Shown piece by piece: positions 37,663-46,828 of a stretch of 64,000 nt of DNA. The stretch is from positions 186,001 to 250,000 of the forward strand of contig CBDBHI010000026.1 of assembly GCA_965205595.1 (NCBI GenBank), given 5' to 3'. The notes beneath the pieces were generated by a model. That model had not been told where the DNA came from and did no database searches. It saw only the letters and a list, made by a program, of their open reading frames with translations. This DNA is from CATQHP01 sp965205595 (GTDB lineage: Bacteria > Acidobacteriota > Terriglobia > Bryobacterales > UBA6623). The stretch's first letter is position 1, and each line of letters opens with the position of its first letter. The translations under genes and the position numbers were made by a program.

Positions 37663-38781
37663 GTACTAACTTGCGAAAGTAAGGCCTTTAACTGTAAAAT
37701 GTCGGTATGGCAAGACCGGCAACGGTGATTCGACTGAACGCCGAGGAAGAAGAGACGCTGCGACTCTGGGTGCGCGGCCACAAGTCCGAACGGCGCATGG
37801 TGGAGCGCGCTCGCATTGTGCTGCTGGCGGCCGCCGCTACCTCGACCGCCGAGATCGCCCGGCAACTGGGATCCCCGGCGGCGCGCGTGTCGAAATGGCG
37901 CACCCGCTTCGCCCAGCAACGTCTGGCGGGATTATGCGATCAAGCGCGTTCCGGCAGGCCCGCGCGGTACGACCAAGCGACGCGCAAACGCATCCTCTGC
38001 CAACTCGACGAAGCTCCGCCCGAAGGGCACGCCACTTGGACAGGCGAACTGCTCGCGGAAGCTCTCGGCGACGTCAGCAAGCATCAAGTCTGGCGCGTAC
38101 TGCGGCAGCTCGGCGTGTCCTTGCGGCGGCGGCGCAGTTGGTGTTTGTCAACCGACCCGGAGTTCGCTCGCAAGGCCGCCGACATTGTCGGACTCTACCT
38201 CAGCCCGCCGGAAAACGCCGTGGTGCTCGCGGTCGACGAGAAGCCGAGCATCCAGGCCTTGGAGCGAGCGCAGGGCTGGCTACGCTTGCCCAACGGCAAG
38301 GCCTTGACGGGCTTCTCGCACGGCTACAGGCGGCACGGCACGACGCCGCTTTTCGCCGCGCTGGAAGTGGCTACCGGATTCATCATCGCCGGACACTATT
38401 GGCGCCGACGGCGTCGCGAGTTTCTCGACTTCATGAACCACATCGCGGCCATCCACGAAGGCCGCGAGATCCACATCATCTTGGATAACTTGAACACTCA
38501 CAAGCCCAAAAATGACCGCTGGCTGCAACGTCATGCGAACATCCATTTTCACTACACGCCGACCTACAGTTCGTGGATGAATCAGGTTGAGGTGTGGTTT
38601 TCGATTCTGAGCCGCCGCGCCTTGCGGGGGGCGAGTTTCACTTCCCCCCGGCAGGTGCGCGAGGCCATCGACAGCTTCGTCCGCGTCTACAACTCCAAGG
38701 CTACTCCGTTCGAATGGACCAAGACCGTCGTAGCCCCTCGTCCCCTCGCCAGTAAATATTCTAACTTACGCAACTAAGTAC
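37663..38781 (+). mobile_element. IS630-family insertion sequence, copy 1 (1119 bp)
   Basis: The element begins GTACTAACTTGCGAAAGTAA and ends TTACGCAACTAAGTAC; its ends are imperfect inverted repeats. It is flanked by TA on both sides (37661-37662 and 38782-38783), the target duplication expected for IS630/mariner elements. It differs from copy 2 (50704-51822) at only two positions seen: 38565 (T here, G in copy 2) and 38732 (A here, C in copy 2). Confidence 0.9.
37707..38777 (+). CDS. IS630-family transposase, copy 1
   Basis: A 356-residue transposase. The N-terminal helix-turn-helix region has AAATSTAEIARQLGSPAARV and a second DNA-binding segment TWTGELLAEALGDVSKHQVW. The DDE core has VVLAVDEKPSIQALERAQGW, IHIILDNLNTHKPKNDRW and SSWMNQVEVWFSILSRRAL, giving the Asp-Asp-Glu triad. 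This copy has Tyr in PTYSSWMN, closer to the aromatic or His residue usual there, whereas copy 2 has Asp. The frame is intact. Confidence 0.93.
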   Translation: MARPATVIRLNAEEEETLRLWVRGHKSERRMVERARIVLLAAAATSTAEIARQLGSPAARVSKWRTRFAQQRLAGLCDQARSGRPARYDQATRKRILCQLDEAPPEGHATWTGELLAEALGDVSKHQVWRVLRQLGVSLRRRRSWCLSTDPEFARKAADIVGLYLSPPENAVVLAVDEKPSIQALERAQGWLRLPNGKALTGFSHGYRRHGTTPLFAALEVATGFIIAGHYWRRRRREFLDFMNHIAAIHEGREIHIILDNLNTHKPKNDRWLQRHANIHFHYTPTYSSWMNQVEVWFSILSRRALRGASFTSPRQVREAIDSFVRVYNSKATPFEWTKTVVAPRPLASKYSNLRN

Positions 38782-38786
38782 TAGTT

Positions 38787-39941
38787 GTGTCGGAGGAGAT
38801 GGGCGTTGCCGCCGAGATTCGCGCGGCGTTGGCCGAACTTAAGGGCGAGCCGGTCGTGGAATCGTGCGGCCACGATGCGGTGCCGGCGACCGTTCGCGAT
38901 CTGATTGATTGCCCCGACACGCATTGTCGAGCAGTGTTCTTGGTTGTGGCTGAGCGATCGCGGTCACTGACGTTGATCACGCTGCTACGGCGCCGCTATG
39001 CGCATCTCCACCTGGTTGTAATCGTGAAGCCCTCCCAATCGGAGTTCGTAATGACGGCGATTCGAGCCGGCGCGTCTGAAGTTCTGACAACAGCGTCTCA
39101 GGTAGGGGTTCGCAGAGGTTACCTGAGAGGTCTTCAGGCCCAGACAAGCGTTCCCAAAAAACTGGGCCGGCTGGTTGTTTTTTGGTCGGCGCAATCCGCT
39201 GCCGGGGCGTCAACGCTTGGTAGTCAGGCGGCCTTGTCGTTGGGACTCGATCGTCCCGGTGAAATCTTATTGCTTGATTTGGATTTTCACTCCGGCATCG
39301 TTGCCGAACGTTTTGGAGTGGAGCCGGCGTTCAATCTGGCGGATCTAGGTCCCAATGGAAAACTGTCCTCCGGGGACTGGAGACAGGCGGTTTGCCGTTA
39401 CGATGACGTCGAATTGATTGCCGCTCCGCGTTCGTCGAGCTCGCTCAAGATGGCGGGAATGCCGCCACTGGTGCAGCTCGTTCAGCAGATGATCGAAACA
39501 CATTCTCTGGTGCTGGTTGACCTGCCGACGGCATCACGCGGATCAACGCGAGAAGTTCTGGCGATCGCGGATCGCGTGTATCTCGTCTCCACACCAGAGC
39601 TGAACTCGCTCTACCTTGCGGCAAAGAAGCTCGACGAACTTAAAAGGTTGTCCGTCGATGGAGACAAAGTAAGGCTGCTGATGAATCGTACCGGGGACTA
39701 TCGAGGTTTGCAGCCGGCCGATATCGAAACCGTGGTCGGACTGCCGGTTTCTCAAGAACTGCCGAATGAATATCTGACGGTATCTAGATCAATCGCGCGG
39801 CACAGCCGGATTGGTCGCATGACGGCTCTTGGGCGTGCAATCGAAGGGCTGGCAAAATCGATTGCCGCGGATTCGCTCGAAGGTAGAACAGAATCCGCCA
39901 GTCCTTCGGGAAACCAGCTGCGTCCAGCCGTCGCCGGTTGA
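38787..39941 (+). CDS. CpaE/TadZ-like P-loop protein with degenerate ATP-binding loop
   Basis: The 384-residue protein has an N-terminal receiver-like domain (about 1-115; VIVKPSQSEFVMTAIRAGAS) and a MinD/ParA-fold domain: FWSAQSAAGASTLGSQAALS, ILLLDLDFHSGIVAERFGVE, LVLVDLPTASRGSTREVLAI and ADRVYLVSTPELNSLYLAAK. CpaE/TadZ proteins position Flp-type pilus machinery. Both lysines of the usual KGGxGK(S/T) loop are absent (SAAGAST), so ATPase activity is doubtful. No other pilus genes are nearby. The start is GTG 38787 (ATG 38799 possible); IS630 copy 1 ends 5 bp upstream and must have displaced its promoter. Confidence 0.7.
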   Translation: MSEEMGVAAEIRAALAELKGEPVVESCGHDAVPATVRDLIDCPDTHCRAVFLVVAERSRSLTLITLLRRRYAHLHLVVIVKPSQSEFVMTAIRAGASEVLTTASQVGVRRGYLRGLQAQTSVPKKLGRLVVFWSAQSAAGASTLGSQAALSLGLDRPGEILLLDLDFHSGIVAERFGVEPAFNLADLGPNGKLSSGDWRQAVCRYDDVELIAAPRSSSSLKMAGMPPLVQLVQQMIETHSLVLVDLPTASRGSTREVLAIADRVYLVSTPELNSLYLAAKKLDELKRLSVDGDKVRLLMNRTGDYRGLQPADIETVVGLPVSQELPNEYLTVSRSIARHSRIGRMTALGRAIEGLAKSIAADSLEGRTESASPSGNQLRPAVAG

Positions 39942-39952
39942 GGCGGTTTTCC

Positions 39953-40927
39953 TTACCTACCCGCGGTCTTTTGCGCGGCCAAGATCGCCGCTCCTTGAGT
40001 GACGACCTGCTGTTGTAGGCTTGAAGGCAAGATTTCATAGCTATCGCGAAAGTAGGGCACAACGAGCGGCGCCGTTCGTGCGCGCACGAGGTCGAGTAAA
40101 GCCGGGCTGGCCGTGCCAAGGCCGCCGCCAATGACCACCCGTTCGGGGGCCATTAGATTGATCGCGGCGGCTAGCGCCTTGGCTAGGTAGCCGGCAAAGC
40201 TTTCGATAACGATTGACGCGAAGCCGTCTTGTGCTTGCCAGGCTTTGATGATCGCTTTGCTTCCCGCTGGGCCCGAAGAGCGCAGTGTCGATGTAGACCA
40301 AGCGGCGGGATTTCGTTCGACAAGCAATTTTGCTAACTGGCTCATACCGGGCCCGGAGCAAACAGATTCGACGCAGCCGCGTCCGCCGCACCAGCACGGT
40401 GGGCCTTCAACGTCGACAACGATGTGGCCGATCTCTGCTTCGCCAATGTCGCCGAGCTGTTGGATTTGGCCTTGGCGCACGAGGCCGCCGCCTACGCCGG
40501 TTCCCAGCGTCACGTAGAACACCGTATCGGCGCCAAGGCCCGAGCCAAAGTGGGCCTCGGCTAGAGCCGCGAGCTTGCAGTCGTTTTCGAGGTAGACCGG
40601 CAAGCCAAAGCGTGCGTTGAGTTCGGCCGCGACGTCAATTGTTTCCCAGCCCTTTTCGTGCAGGCACAGATGCGGGCTGTTGGTTGAACGACGAACGGTG
40701 CCGCCGAAACCGAAACCGATCGCTTGAAACTTTGCTCCGTCGGCGACGTGGTTGGCGTAAAGCTTCTCGGCCGCACTCACGATTCGCTCGAAGCTCTTAG
40801 GGGCGCGGTCAGCTTCGTCGCGATAGATCACTTCCGTTGCAACCATGCGCTGATCGGGGCCGGCTACGGCGGCGACAAGTTTTGTGCCGCCGGTTTCGAA
40901 TACGAGGTAGTGCGCGGGTTCACTCAT
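39953..40927 (-). CDS. ROK-family sugar kinase
   Basis: The 324-residue protein has VFETGGTKLVAAVAGPDQR (phosphate-binding loop), YVTLGTGVGGGLVRQGQI, and EAEIGHIVVDVEGPPCWCGG followed by RGCVES, which is the ROK signature with zinc-binding Cys and His. The catalytic Asp is in YLENDCKLAALAEAHFG. ROK kinases phosphorylate glucose, fructose or N-acetyl sugars. The ATG at 40927 overlaps the rdgB stop (ATGA), so the genes are coupled; an in-frame upstream ATG (40990) would overlap rdgB further and is not used. Confidence 0.88.
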   Translation of the reverse strand: MSEPAHYLVFETGGTKLVAAVAGPDQRMVATEVIYRDEADRAPKSFERIVSAAEKLYANHVADGAKFQAIGFGFGGTVRRSTNSPHLCLHEKGWETIDVAAELNARFGLPVYLENDCKLAALAEAHFGSGLGADTVFYVTLGTGVGGGLVRQGQIQQLGDIGEAEIGHIVVDVEGPPCWCGGRGCVESVCSGPGMSQLAKLLVERNPAAWSTSTLRSSGPAGSKAIIKAWQAQDGFASIVIESFAGYLAKALAAAINLMAPERVVIGGGLGTASPALLDLVRARTAPLVVPYFRDSYEILPSSLQQQVVTQGAAILAAQKTAGR

Positions 40928-41505
40928 GTGTTCGCGCTCAGCCAAGCGAGCATCTGGCGAAACGCGTTTCCGCGGTGACTGTAGCGCCACTTATCTTTCG
41001 CTGTGGCGCTGCCGAATGAGGTGCCTAGCGGGGGAAAGTAGAACAGCGGATCGTAGCCGAAGCCGCCGTCACCTTCGGGGCCGTCGAGGATATAGCCTTC
41101 AACCGTGCCTTGAAAACATGCCGCCGCTTGTCCGAAGCGCGTGAGGGCGATTGCACAGACGAAACGAGCCGTTCGTTCCTCGCGGGCGATGCCCTGAAGG
41201 TTTTCGAGTACTAATTCGTTGTTGGCCTGGTTGTCGCTCGGCTCGCCCGCGTATCGCGCGGAGTAAATGCCTGGCTCGCCGTTCAGAGCATCGACTACCA
41301 GCCCAGAGTCATCGGCAAATAACCACTCCGCCTCGACTTGGTTGCTGTAGCAGAGCGCCTTCTGTCGGGCGTTGGCTTCAAAGCTATTCCCAGTTTCTGG
41401 GCAGTCTAGCGGCGGGCAACCACGAACCGAGAAGTTGTCACCCGATGCCTCCTCGAATTCGCGAAGTTTGCCTTTGTTGCCCGTGGCGCAAACAAGTTCA
41501 ATCAT
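40924..41505 (-). CDS. rdgB: XTP/dITP diphosphatase (HAM1/RdgB family)
   Basis: A 193-residue house-cleaning nucleotide pyrophosphatase that removes dITP/XTP from the pool. The hallmarks are LVCATGNKGKLREFEE at the N-terminus, LFADDSGLVVDALNGEPGIY with the catalytic Asp pair, GFGYDPLFYFPPLGTSF, and the C-terminal YSHRGNAFRQML. It overlaps the end of rph by 8 bp and the start of the ROK gene by 4 bp, a compact cluster. The rph-rdgB pairing is common in bacteria. Confidence 0.95.
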   Translation of the reverse strand: MIELVCATGNKGKLREFEEASGDNFSVRGCPPLDCPETGNSFEANARQKALCYSNQVEAEWLFADDSGLVVDALNGEPGIYSARYAGEPSDNQANNELVLENLQGIAREERTARFVCAIALTRFGQAAACFQGTVEGYILDGPEGDGGFGYDPLFYFPPLGTSFGSATAKDKWRYSHRGNAFRQMLAWLSANT

Positions 41506-42226
41506 TGTTCCCGATCTGGAGAACGGTCTGTTGCACTTCGATCAACTGCTTGATTCCCATTTCAGCCAGCGACAGCAGGTCAGTGAGTTGCCTGTTGGGG
41601 AACGTGCGGCCTTCGGCGCTGGCCTGAAGTTCGACGAACTCATTGGCCGACGTCATAACAACGTTCATGTCGACGTCAGCGCGCGAGTCTTCTTCGTAGC
41701 AGAGATCGAGCATCGGGACGCCGTCGACGACGCCGACGCTGATGGCGCTGAGATATTGGCTCAATGGGAGTTGTTTGATCGCCTTGTGATCGTGCAACTG
41801 CTTTATGGCGGCGGCCATCGCAACCCAGCCCCCGGTGATAGCAGCGGTCCGCGTCCCACCGTCCGCCTGAATGACGTCGCAGTCGACGTAGATAGTTCGT
41901 TCGCCGAGTTTGTCAAGGTCAACGACGGCTCGTAGCGAGCGGCCGATGAGGCGCTGAATTTCAGAGGTGCGGCCCGAGGGACGTCCGCGGCTCACTTCAC
42001 GCTGCGTTCTAGTTGTCGTGGCGCGAGGCAGCATGGCATACTCCGCGGTGACCCAGCCTCTGCCACTGCCGCGCATGAATGCGGGCACACCGTCATCGAC
42101 CGAGGCGGTGCAGATGATCTTGGTGTTGCCAACTTCGATGAGCGCTGAGCCCTCGGCGGTCGGCATGTAGTCAGGTGTGATCGAAACTGGGCGGGGTTGG
42201 TCGGCAGTGCGTCCGTCGGTTCTCAT
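41498..42226 (-). CDS. rph: Ribonuclease PH
   Basis: A 242-residue phosphorolytic 3'-exoribonuclease that trims tRNA 3' ends. Conserved segments include MRTDGRTADQPRPVSITPDY, GSALIEVGNTKIICTASV, PAFMRGSGRGWVTAEYAMLP, TRTQREVSRGRPSGRTSEIQ (phosphate/RNA-binding) and IYVDCDVIQADGGTRTAAIT. The start is ATG 42226 at the canonical N-terminus; the frame continues to 42343 without family resemblance. It is the first gene of rph-rdgB-ROK. Confidence 0.95.
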   Translation of the reverse strand: MRTDGRTADQPRPVSITPDYMPTAEGSALIEVGNTKIICTASVDDGVPAFMRGSGRGWVTAEYAMLPRATTTRTQREVSRGRPSGRTSEIQRLIGRSLRAVVDLDKLGERTIYVDCDVIQADGGTRTAAITGGWVAMAAAIKQLHDHKAIKQLPLSQYLSAISVGVVDGVPMLDLCYEEDSRADVDMNVVMTSANEFVELQASAEGRTFPNRQLTDLLSLAEMGIKQLIEVQQTVLQIGNND

Positions 42227-42363
42227 TTTGACTATTGTCTCCAACGGCTCCGCTATTAGCGGTGGCACGGTTTTTGTGGGCCTTGCGGTTTTAGAAGGTG
42301 AATAACTCAGGCGACTTACCCGCAGCTCAAGTTGCTCGCTCAAGCGCTCCGGCGGGTGTCGAA

Positions 42364-43986
42364 CTACTGCGTTGCGTTCGACCTCTCGGGTGCAGAGTTC
42401 TGAGATTCGTACTGAGAAAGCGAGTTCAATTCGCCGTGAAGCATACGCTCGGCGATACCAAGCAACGACTGTGCCTGTTGAACGACCGGGTCCATCTGCG
42501 CTAAAACGCGAAGCCCCTCGTCATAGTCGAAATACGAAATATGCAGATGAGTCGCCAACGAACGCTTCAGAAACTCACGGTCGTCGACTAGCAGCCGGCG
42601 GTGACTAACGACTTCCTCGCTAACTATGAAATCTTCTAAGCGCGAGATGACTTGCTCTGAGGGCATTTGGTCGCGGCTCATCTCGAAGCCCGTCGCTCGC
42701 AGCTTGGTGACGAAACGCTCGACGATTCGCTGGCGACGGATCGCTTGCTGTACCGCCGTTAAACGCGGCTCGTCGATTCGAATATCAGGGGTAATTCCGC
42801 CCTGCTCGTAGACCTTGCGGCCGTTGGGCGTCAAACGAGCCTCGCCCTGGGCCGGCCTGTAGTGCTCACCGCACGGATTGCGGTAGTACTCGTTCAGCGA
42901 AATATTTTCGTAGGGCCGTTGGATTAAACGGCCGGTCGGTGTGTAGTAGCGCGCGGTTGTCAAAACCATCCCGGTCGACTCCGGCAGCGCGAACACCGAC
43001 TGCACCAAGCCCTTGCCAAAAGTATTCGTTCCGGCAATTAGCGCGCGGTCATGATCCTGCAGTGCGCCGGCGACAATTTCTGATGCCGACGCTGAATTGC
43101 AGTTGACCAACACGACGACCGGATAGCTGAAATCACCGTTGCCGACGCGCGAATCGTAGAGCCGTTCGCGCGAAGCACGGCCGCGATGCGACACAACGCT
43201 TGCGCCTTCTTCTAGAAACCGTCCCGCCATGTGAACACCGGCGGTGAACAGCCCGCCCTTGTTGTCTCGTAGATCGAGCAGTAAGCCCTCGATTTGCTGC
43301 TGCTCAAGGCTGTCCATGGCGCGATTCAATTCGCGAGTGGTCGTATCGCCAAAACTGTCCACCCGAAGGTAGCCGACATTGCCGCTGAACATTGTCTGAA
43401 TCGGGATGGTCGGCCGGGGGATATTCGCGCGCTCGAGGTCGAGCTCGATCCAGCCCTCAGTGCCCTCGCGCGAAAGGCTTAGATGGACTGTCGTGCCCGG
43501 CGGCCCTTTCACCATCGTCGCAACGTCAACTACACCGAGTCCGTTGGCGGGCTGTTCGTTGACCATCTCGACCGTGTCGCCTGGCAGAACGCCACCGTTG
43601 AAGGCAGGGGTATGCGGAAACGGAAAGTCGATGACGGTCTTGCGTTGGAAACTGACGATCTGCATTCCAACGCCGGCGTAGCTGCCGCGCTGGTCCTCGC
43701 GCATTTTGTTAAATGATTCCGGATCGAAGAAAGTCGAGTGCGGGTCGAGCTTCGCGAGCATGCCTGGAATTGCACCGGAATAGATGGCGCCATCCCAATC
43801 AATTGGGTCCACGAACCGATCGTCCAAAAGGCGCGTTAGCGCCTCAATGTTTTCCACATAGTGCTCTAACGGACCAGTGTCGATGAGATTTCCGTTGGTG
43901 CCGATGCGGCGTCCAAAGCGACCGCCGACGATCGATGATGCAATGACAACAGCGCCAATCAGCAGCAGCCAGCGAAGATCTTTCAT
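42364..43986 (-). CDS. C-terminal processing protease (S41 family)
   Basis: A 540-residue periplasmic protease with an N-terminal membrane anchor or signal (DLRWLLLIGAVVIASSIVGG). A PDZ domain spans about 100-190 (GSYAGVGMQIVSFQRKTVID, GGVLPGDTVEMVNEQP), and the S41 core has LLLDLRDNKGGLFTAGVHMA, the catalytic Ser in VVVLVNCNSASASEIVAGAL and Lys in AGTNTFGKGLVQSVFALP. A helical C-terminal extension follows. Such proteases act in envelope protein turnover. It lies 137 bp upstream of rph on the same strand. Confidence 0.92.
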   Translation of the reverse strand: MKDLRWLLLIGAVVIASSIVGGRFGRRIGTNGNLIDTGPLEHYVENIEALTRLLDDRFVDPIDWDGAIYSGAIPGMLAKLDPHSTFFDPESFNKMREDQRGSYAGVGMQIVSFQRKTVIDFPFPHTPAFNGGVLPGDTVEMVNEQPANGLGVVDVATMVKGPPGTTVHLSLSREGTEGWIELDLERANIPRPTIPIQTMFSGNVGYLRVDSFGDTTTRELNRAMDSLEQQQIEGLLLDLRDNKGGLFTAGVHMAGRFLEEGASVVSHRGRASRERLYDSRVGNGDFSYPVVVLVNCNSASASEIVAGALQDHDRALIAGTNTFGKGLVQSVFALPESTGMVLTTARYYTPTGRLIQRPYENISLNEYYRNPCGEHYRPAQGEARLTPNGRKVYEQGGITPDIRIDEPRLTAVQQAIRRQRIVERFVTKLRATGFEMSRDQMPSEQVISRLEDFIVSEEVVSHRRLLVDDREFLKRSLATHLHISYFDYDEGLRVLAQMDPVVQQAQSLLGIAERMLHGELNSLSQYESQNSAPERSNATQ

Positions 43987-44043
43987 GCTAGGGCGCGGTC
44001 AGCGCGAGCTGCGCGACAAGCTTAGTATAGCGGTCCCACTCGG

Positions 44044-44367
44044 CTACAGTTGATCGATTTTGGCCGCAAGGATGAAGTCAGACTCGGTCAAGCCGTCAAT
44101 CTTGTGAGTCCAGATCTTAAGTCCGACTTTGCCCCAGGCGAGGTAGATGTCGGGGTGGTGGCCTTCTTGTTCCGCTAACTCGCCAATCTGGTTGGTGAAA
44201 TCGAGCGCCTGTCGAAAGTCGGGGAAGGTCAGCTCACGGTCAAGATGGTGGCCGTTGGTGACGGTCCATCGAGGGACTTCGGTGGCGAACGCGTCGAGTT
44301 CTTGCCCCTCGAGCGCGGGAATACCGCCTTGGCATGGGATGCATCTTTTCTTCGCCAGTTCTGACAT
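44044..44367 (-). CDS. 4a-hydroxytetrahydrobiopterin dehydratase (PCD/DCoH)
   Basis: A 107-residue protein with the family hallmark EQEGHHPDIYLAWGKVGLKI, including the two catalytic His, and THKIDGLTESDFILAAKID at the end. PCD recycles pterin cofactor after aromatic amino-acid hydroxylation; some bacterial forms act in molybdopterin or other roles. No hydroxylase gene is in the window. ATG 44367 (MSELAKKRCIPCQGGIPAL) is the standard start; upstream frame to 44433 is discarded. Confidence 0.93.
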   Translation of the reverse strand: MSELAKKRCIPCQGGIPALEGQELDAFATEVPRWTVTNGHHLDRELTFPDFRQALDFTNQIGELAEQEGHHPDIYLAWGKVGLKIWTHKIDGLTESDFILAAKIDQL

Positions 44368-44555
44368 CTTGGCCGCATCGTAACACGCGTCTAAAGCGCC
44401 ATTTTCACCGCACCGTGGCGGGCGTGACTTCAAAATTTGAGCTGCTTGGGCAAGCTTGTTGTGAGCGTGAACCCGAGTTAGTCGAATCGACGCCCAACCT
44501 CGCGGTTGCGGCGCGGAAGTTTGAGTGCGATAAATGGGCAGTTAGGTTCAGCGCC

Positions 44556-44821
44556 CTAGCAGTCCGTGGTAAAAGTCCCGTGGGTCGCGCGGCAGGCAAT
44601 TGTGACCGTTCGGCGCGGAGTGAGGAGGACGGCGATCGGGGTGATGGTCTCCGACGAATGACAAGGCCGACGGCCGCAATTGCCTGCCGCCCCACGGGTT
44701 AGGTGGCTCGACGACCTCGACATGAAACAATCGGATGAATACGATGATACTAGCCACAAGTGCTCAATCCAGTGCAGAAGCGCCTAACGCGGCCCGCGTG
44801 ACTTTTACCACGGGCTGCTAG
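44556..44821. mobile_element. MITE-like element with nested inverted repeats (266 bp)
   Basis: The ends are a 22-bp inverted repeat with one mismatch: CTAGCAGTCCGTGGTAAAAG at 44556 onward and the complement of GCCCGTGGTAAAAGTC-type sequence ending 44821. Inside it, a second inverted repeat pairs GCGGCAGGCAATTG (44589-44602) with CAATTGCCTGCCGC (44677-44690), with CGTGGG/CCCACG (44579-44584, 44691-44696) continuing it outward. There is no gene. TA dinucleotides sit just inside both ends, as for mariner/IS630-type insertions. It is placed directly before the copper amine oxidase gene and may affect its 5' region. Confidence 0.75.
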
Positions 44822-44845
44822 ACGCCGGCCGATGGGAGAAATTCA

Positions 44846-46813
44846 ATGAACAACACTTTGTCCACGTCCCGATCTCTTGTGCTCTTCATTTTGGTCGCTG
44901 CGTTTGCCGGATCTCCACTAGTCGCCGGCCCGAAGGTCGAACACCCACTCGACCCGCTCAACTTCCAGGAGTACTGGCAGGTGCTCGACGTGCTGCGCGA
45001 CGCCGGGCACGTCGACGATAAGACGAGGTTTTCTCTCGTCAACATGGTTCAGCCGCCGAAGGAGTTGGTTTGGAAGTGGAATAAAGGCGAGAACTTCCCG
45101 CGATCGGCCTTCGCTCTCGTGCGTCAGGGCGAGCAGACCCACAAGGCGATCGTTGATCTCCGTTCGAACAAGCTGACCTCTTGGAAGGAATTGAAGAACA
45201 TCCAACCGAACTGGCTCAGTGAAGAACACAGCGTGCTCAAGAAGGAGATCAAGAAGCACCCCGATTTCATTACCGCAATGGAGGCTCGCGGAATCGAGGA
45301 TTTCACGTTCATCGATTGCCAGGTCGGGCCGCCCGGCTACTACGGAACCGATGAACAGCGTGGCCGGCGAGTCGGCAATGTTACCTGTCGGGACCCTCGA
45401 TATGTCCGCAACACCTGGCCCAGGCGCATTGAAGGCCTGACCATAGTCGTCGACCTCAACGCCAAGAAGGTCTTGCGCGTAGTAGACGAAGGCGTCGTTC
45501 CGATCCCCGATACGGTCGCTGACTACGATCCGACTTCGATCGGTGAAACCCGCGAGGTGCCGGGCCCAATACGAATCGATCAACCGCTTGGACCAGGTTT
45601 CAAATTTGACGGAAGTACAGTCGAGTGGCAGAACTGGCGCTTTCATATTCGGCATGACCAGCGCGTTGGCCTAGTTGTGTCGACGGTCACCTACCAGGAC
45701 GGCGGGCGCGCCCGGCCGGTGCTCTACGAGGGCTATCTTTCTGAAATGTTCGTCCCTTACATGGACCCGGCCTTCAACTGGTACCAGCGCAATTTCCTAG
45801 ATATGGGCGAGTTCAGCCACGGCGGCATCGCCAAGCCAATGCTGAAGGGCCTCGACTGCCCCGACAACTCCGTCTATATCGACGGCCTCGTGGCTCTCGA
45901 CAATGGGCGGCCCGAAACACGAAAAAACGTAGCCTGCATTTTTGAAAAAGAGCCCGGTGATATGGCTTGGCGACACTACACAGCCAGCGAACCGCAGAGC
46001 CGCAAGCAGCGCGATCTCGTTGTGCGGGCGATTGCTGTGGTCGGCAACTATGACTACATTTTCGATTGGGTGTTTTTGCAAAGCGGCACGATTCGCGTCC
46101 GGGTCGGAGCGACTGGAGAAGCTGAAGCTAAGGTCGTGAAACAGAGAGACGCGTCGAGCGGCGGATCGGCTGACGCCTATGGCCGTTTCGTCGACCCGCA
46201 CGTCGTCGCCGTCAATCATGACCACTACTTCAACTTCCGTTTGGACCTCGATGTCGACGGTACCGAAAACAACTTTGTGGCCGATCGGCTCGTGACGAAG
46301 AAGCTTCCGGCAGAACATCCGCGTCGGAGCATCTGGGTACAGCAGCAAGAGCAGATTCACAAAGAAAGCGAAGCCAAAATGAATATCGACCTTAGCAAGC
46401 CCACGCTATGGCGCGTGATCAGCACGGCTTCGAAAAACCATGTCGGCTACCCGGCGAGCTATCACCTCATGCCCGGGAAGAATACGATGACTTTGATGAC
46501 GCCCGACGACTTCCCGCGCCGCCGCGCCGGTTTTCTCGATCATCATTTATGGGTAACACCGCATGCCCCCGATGAGCGCTACGCGGCCGGCGAGCACCCA
46601 ACCTTAAGCGAGCCCGGCGAAGGCCTGCCGAACTGGACCGCCGGCGACCGCAGCCTCGACGATACCGATCTCGTACTTTGGCATTCGATTGGCATGCAGC
46701 ATCTCGTGCGCGCCGAAGACTGGCCGGTAATGCCGACGCTATGGCACAGTTTCGAGCTGCGTCCATTCGACTTTTTCGATCGAAATCCCGCACTCGATTT
46801 ACCTGTTGATTAA
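44846..46813 (+). CDS. Copper-containing primary amine oxidase, exported
   Basis: The 655-residue protein has a signal peptide (TSRSLVLFILVAAFAGSPLV). All catalytic residues are present: the catalytic base Asp319 in NFLDMGEFSHGG, the topaquinone precursor Tyr402 in GNYDYIFDW (83 residues later, the family's usual spacing), copper ligands His458 and His460 in VNHDHYFNFRLDLDVDG, and His619 in SIGMQHLVRAEDWPVMP. It oxidises primary amines to aldehydes with release of ammonia and hydrogen peroxide in the periplasm. The start is ATG 44846 with GGGAG upstream. It stands alone, just behind the MITE-like element. Confidence 0.95.
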   Translation: MNNTLSTSRSLVLFILVAAFAGSPLVAGPKVEHPLDPLNFQEYWQVLDVLRDAGHVDDKTRFSLVNMVQPPKELVWKWNKGENFPRSAFALVRQGEQTHKAIVDLRSNKLTSWKELKNIQPNWLSEEHSVLKKEIKKHPDFITAMEARGIEDFTFIDCQVGPPGYYGTDEQRGRRVGNVTCRDPRYVRNTWPRRIEGLTIVVDLNAKKVLRVVDEGVVPIPDTVADYDPTSIGETREVPGPIRIDQPLGPGFKFDGSTVEWQNWRFHIRHDQRVGLVVSTVTYQDGGRARPVLYEGYLSEMFVPYMDPAFNWYQRNFLDMGEFSHGGIAKPMLKGLDCPDNSVYIDGLVALDNGRPETRKNVACIFEKEPGDMAWRHYTASEPQSRKQRDLVVRAIAVVGNYDYIFDWVFLQSGTIRVRVGATGEAEAKVVKQRDASSGGSADAYGRFVDPHVVAVNHDHYFNFRLDLDVDGTENNFVADRLVTKKLPAEHPRRSIWVQQQEQIHKESEAKMNIDLSKPTLWRVISTASKNHVGYPASYHLMPGKNTMTLMTPDDFPRRRAGFLDHHLWVTPHAPDERYAAGEHPTLSEPGEGLPNWTAGDRSLDDTDLVLWHSIGMQHLVRAEDWPVMPTLWHSFELRPFDFFDRNPALDLPVD

Positions 46814-46828
46814 TCGGTGCTACGCTGC

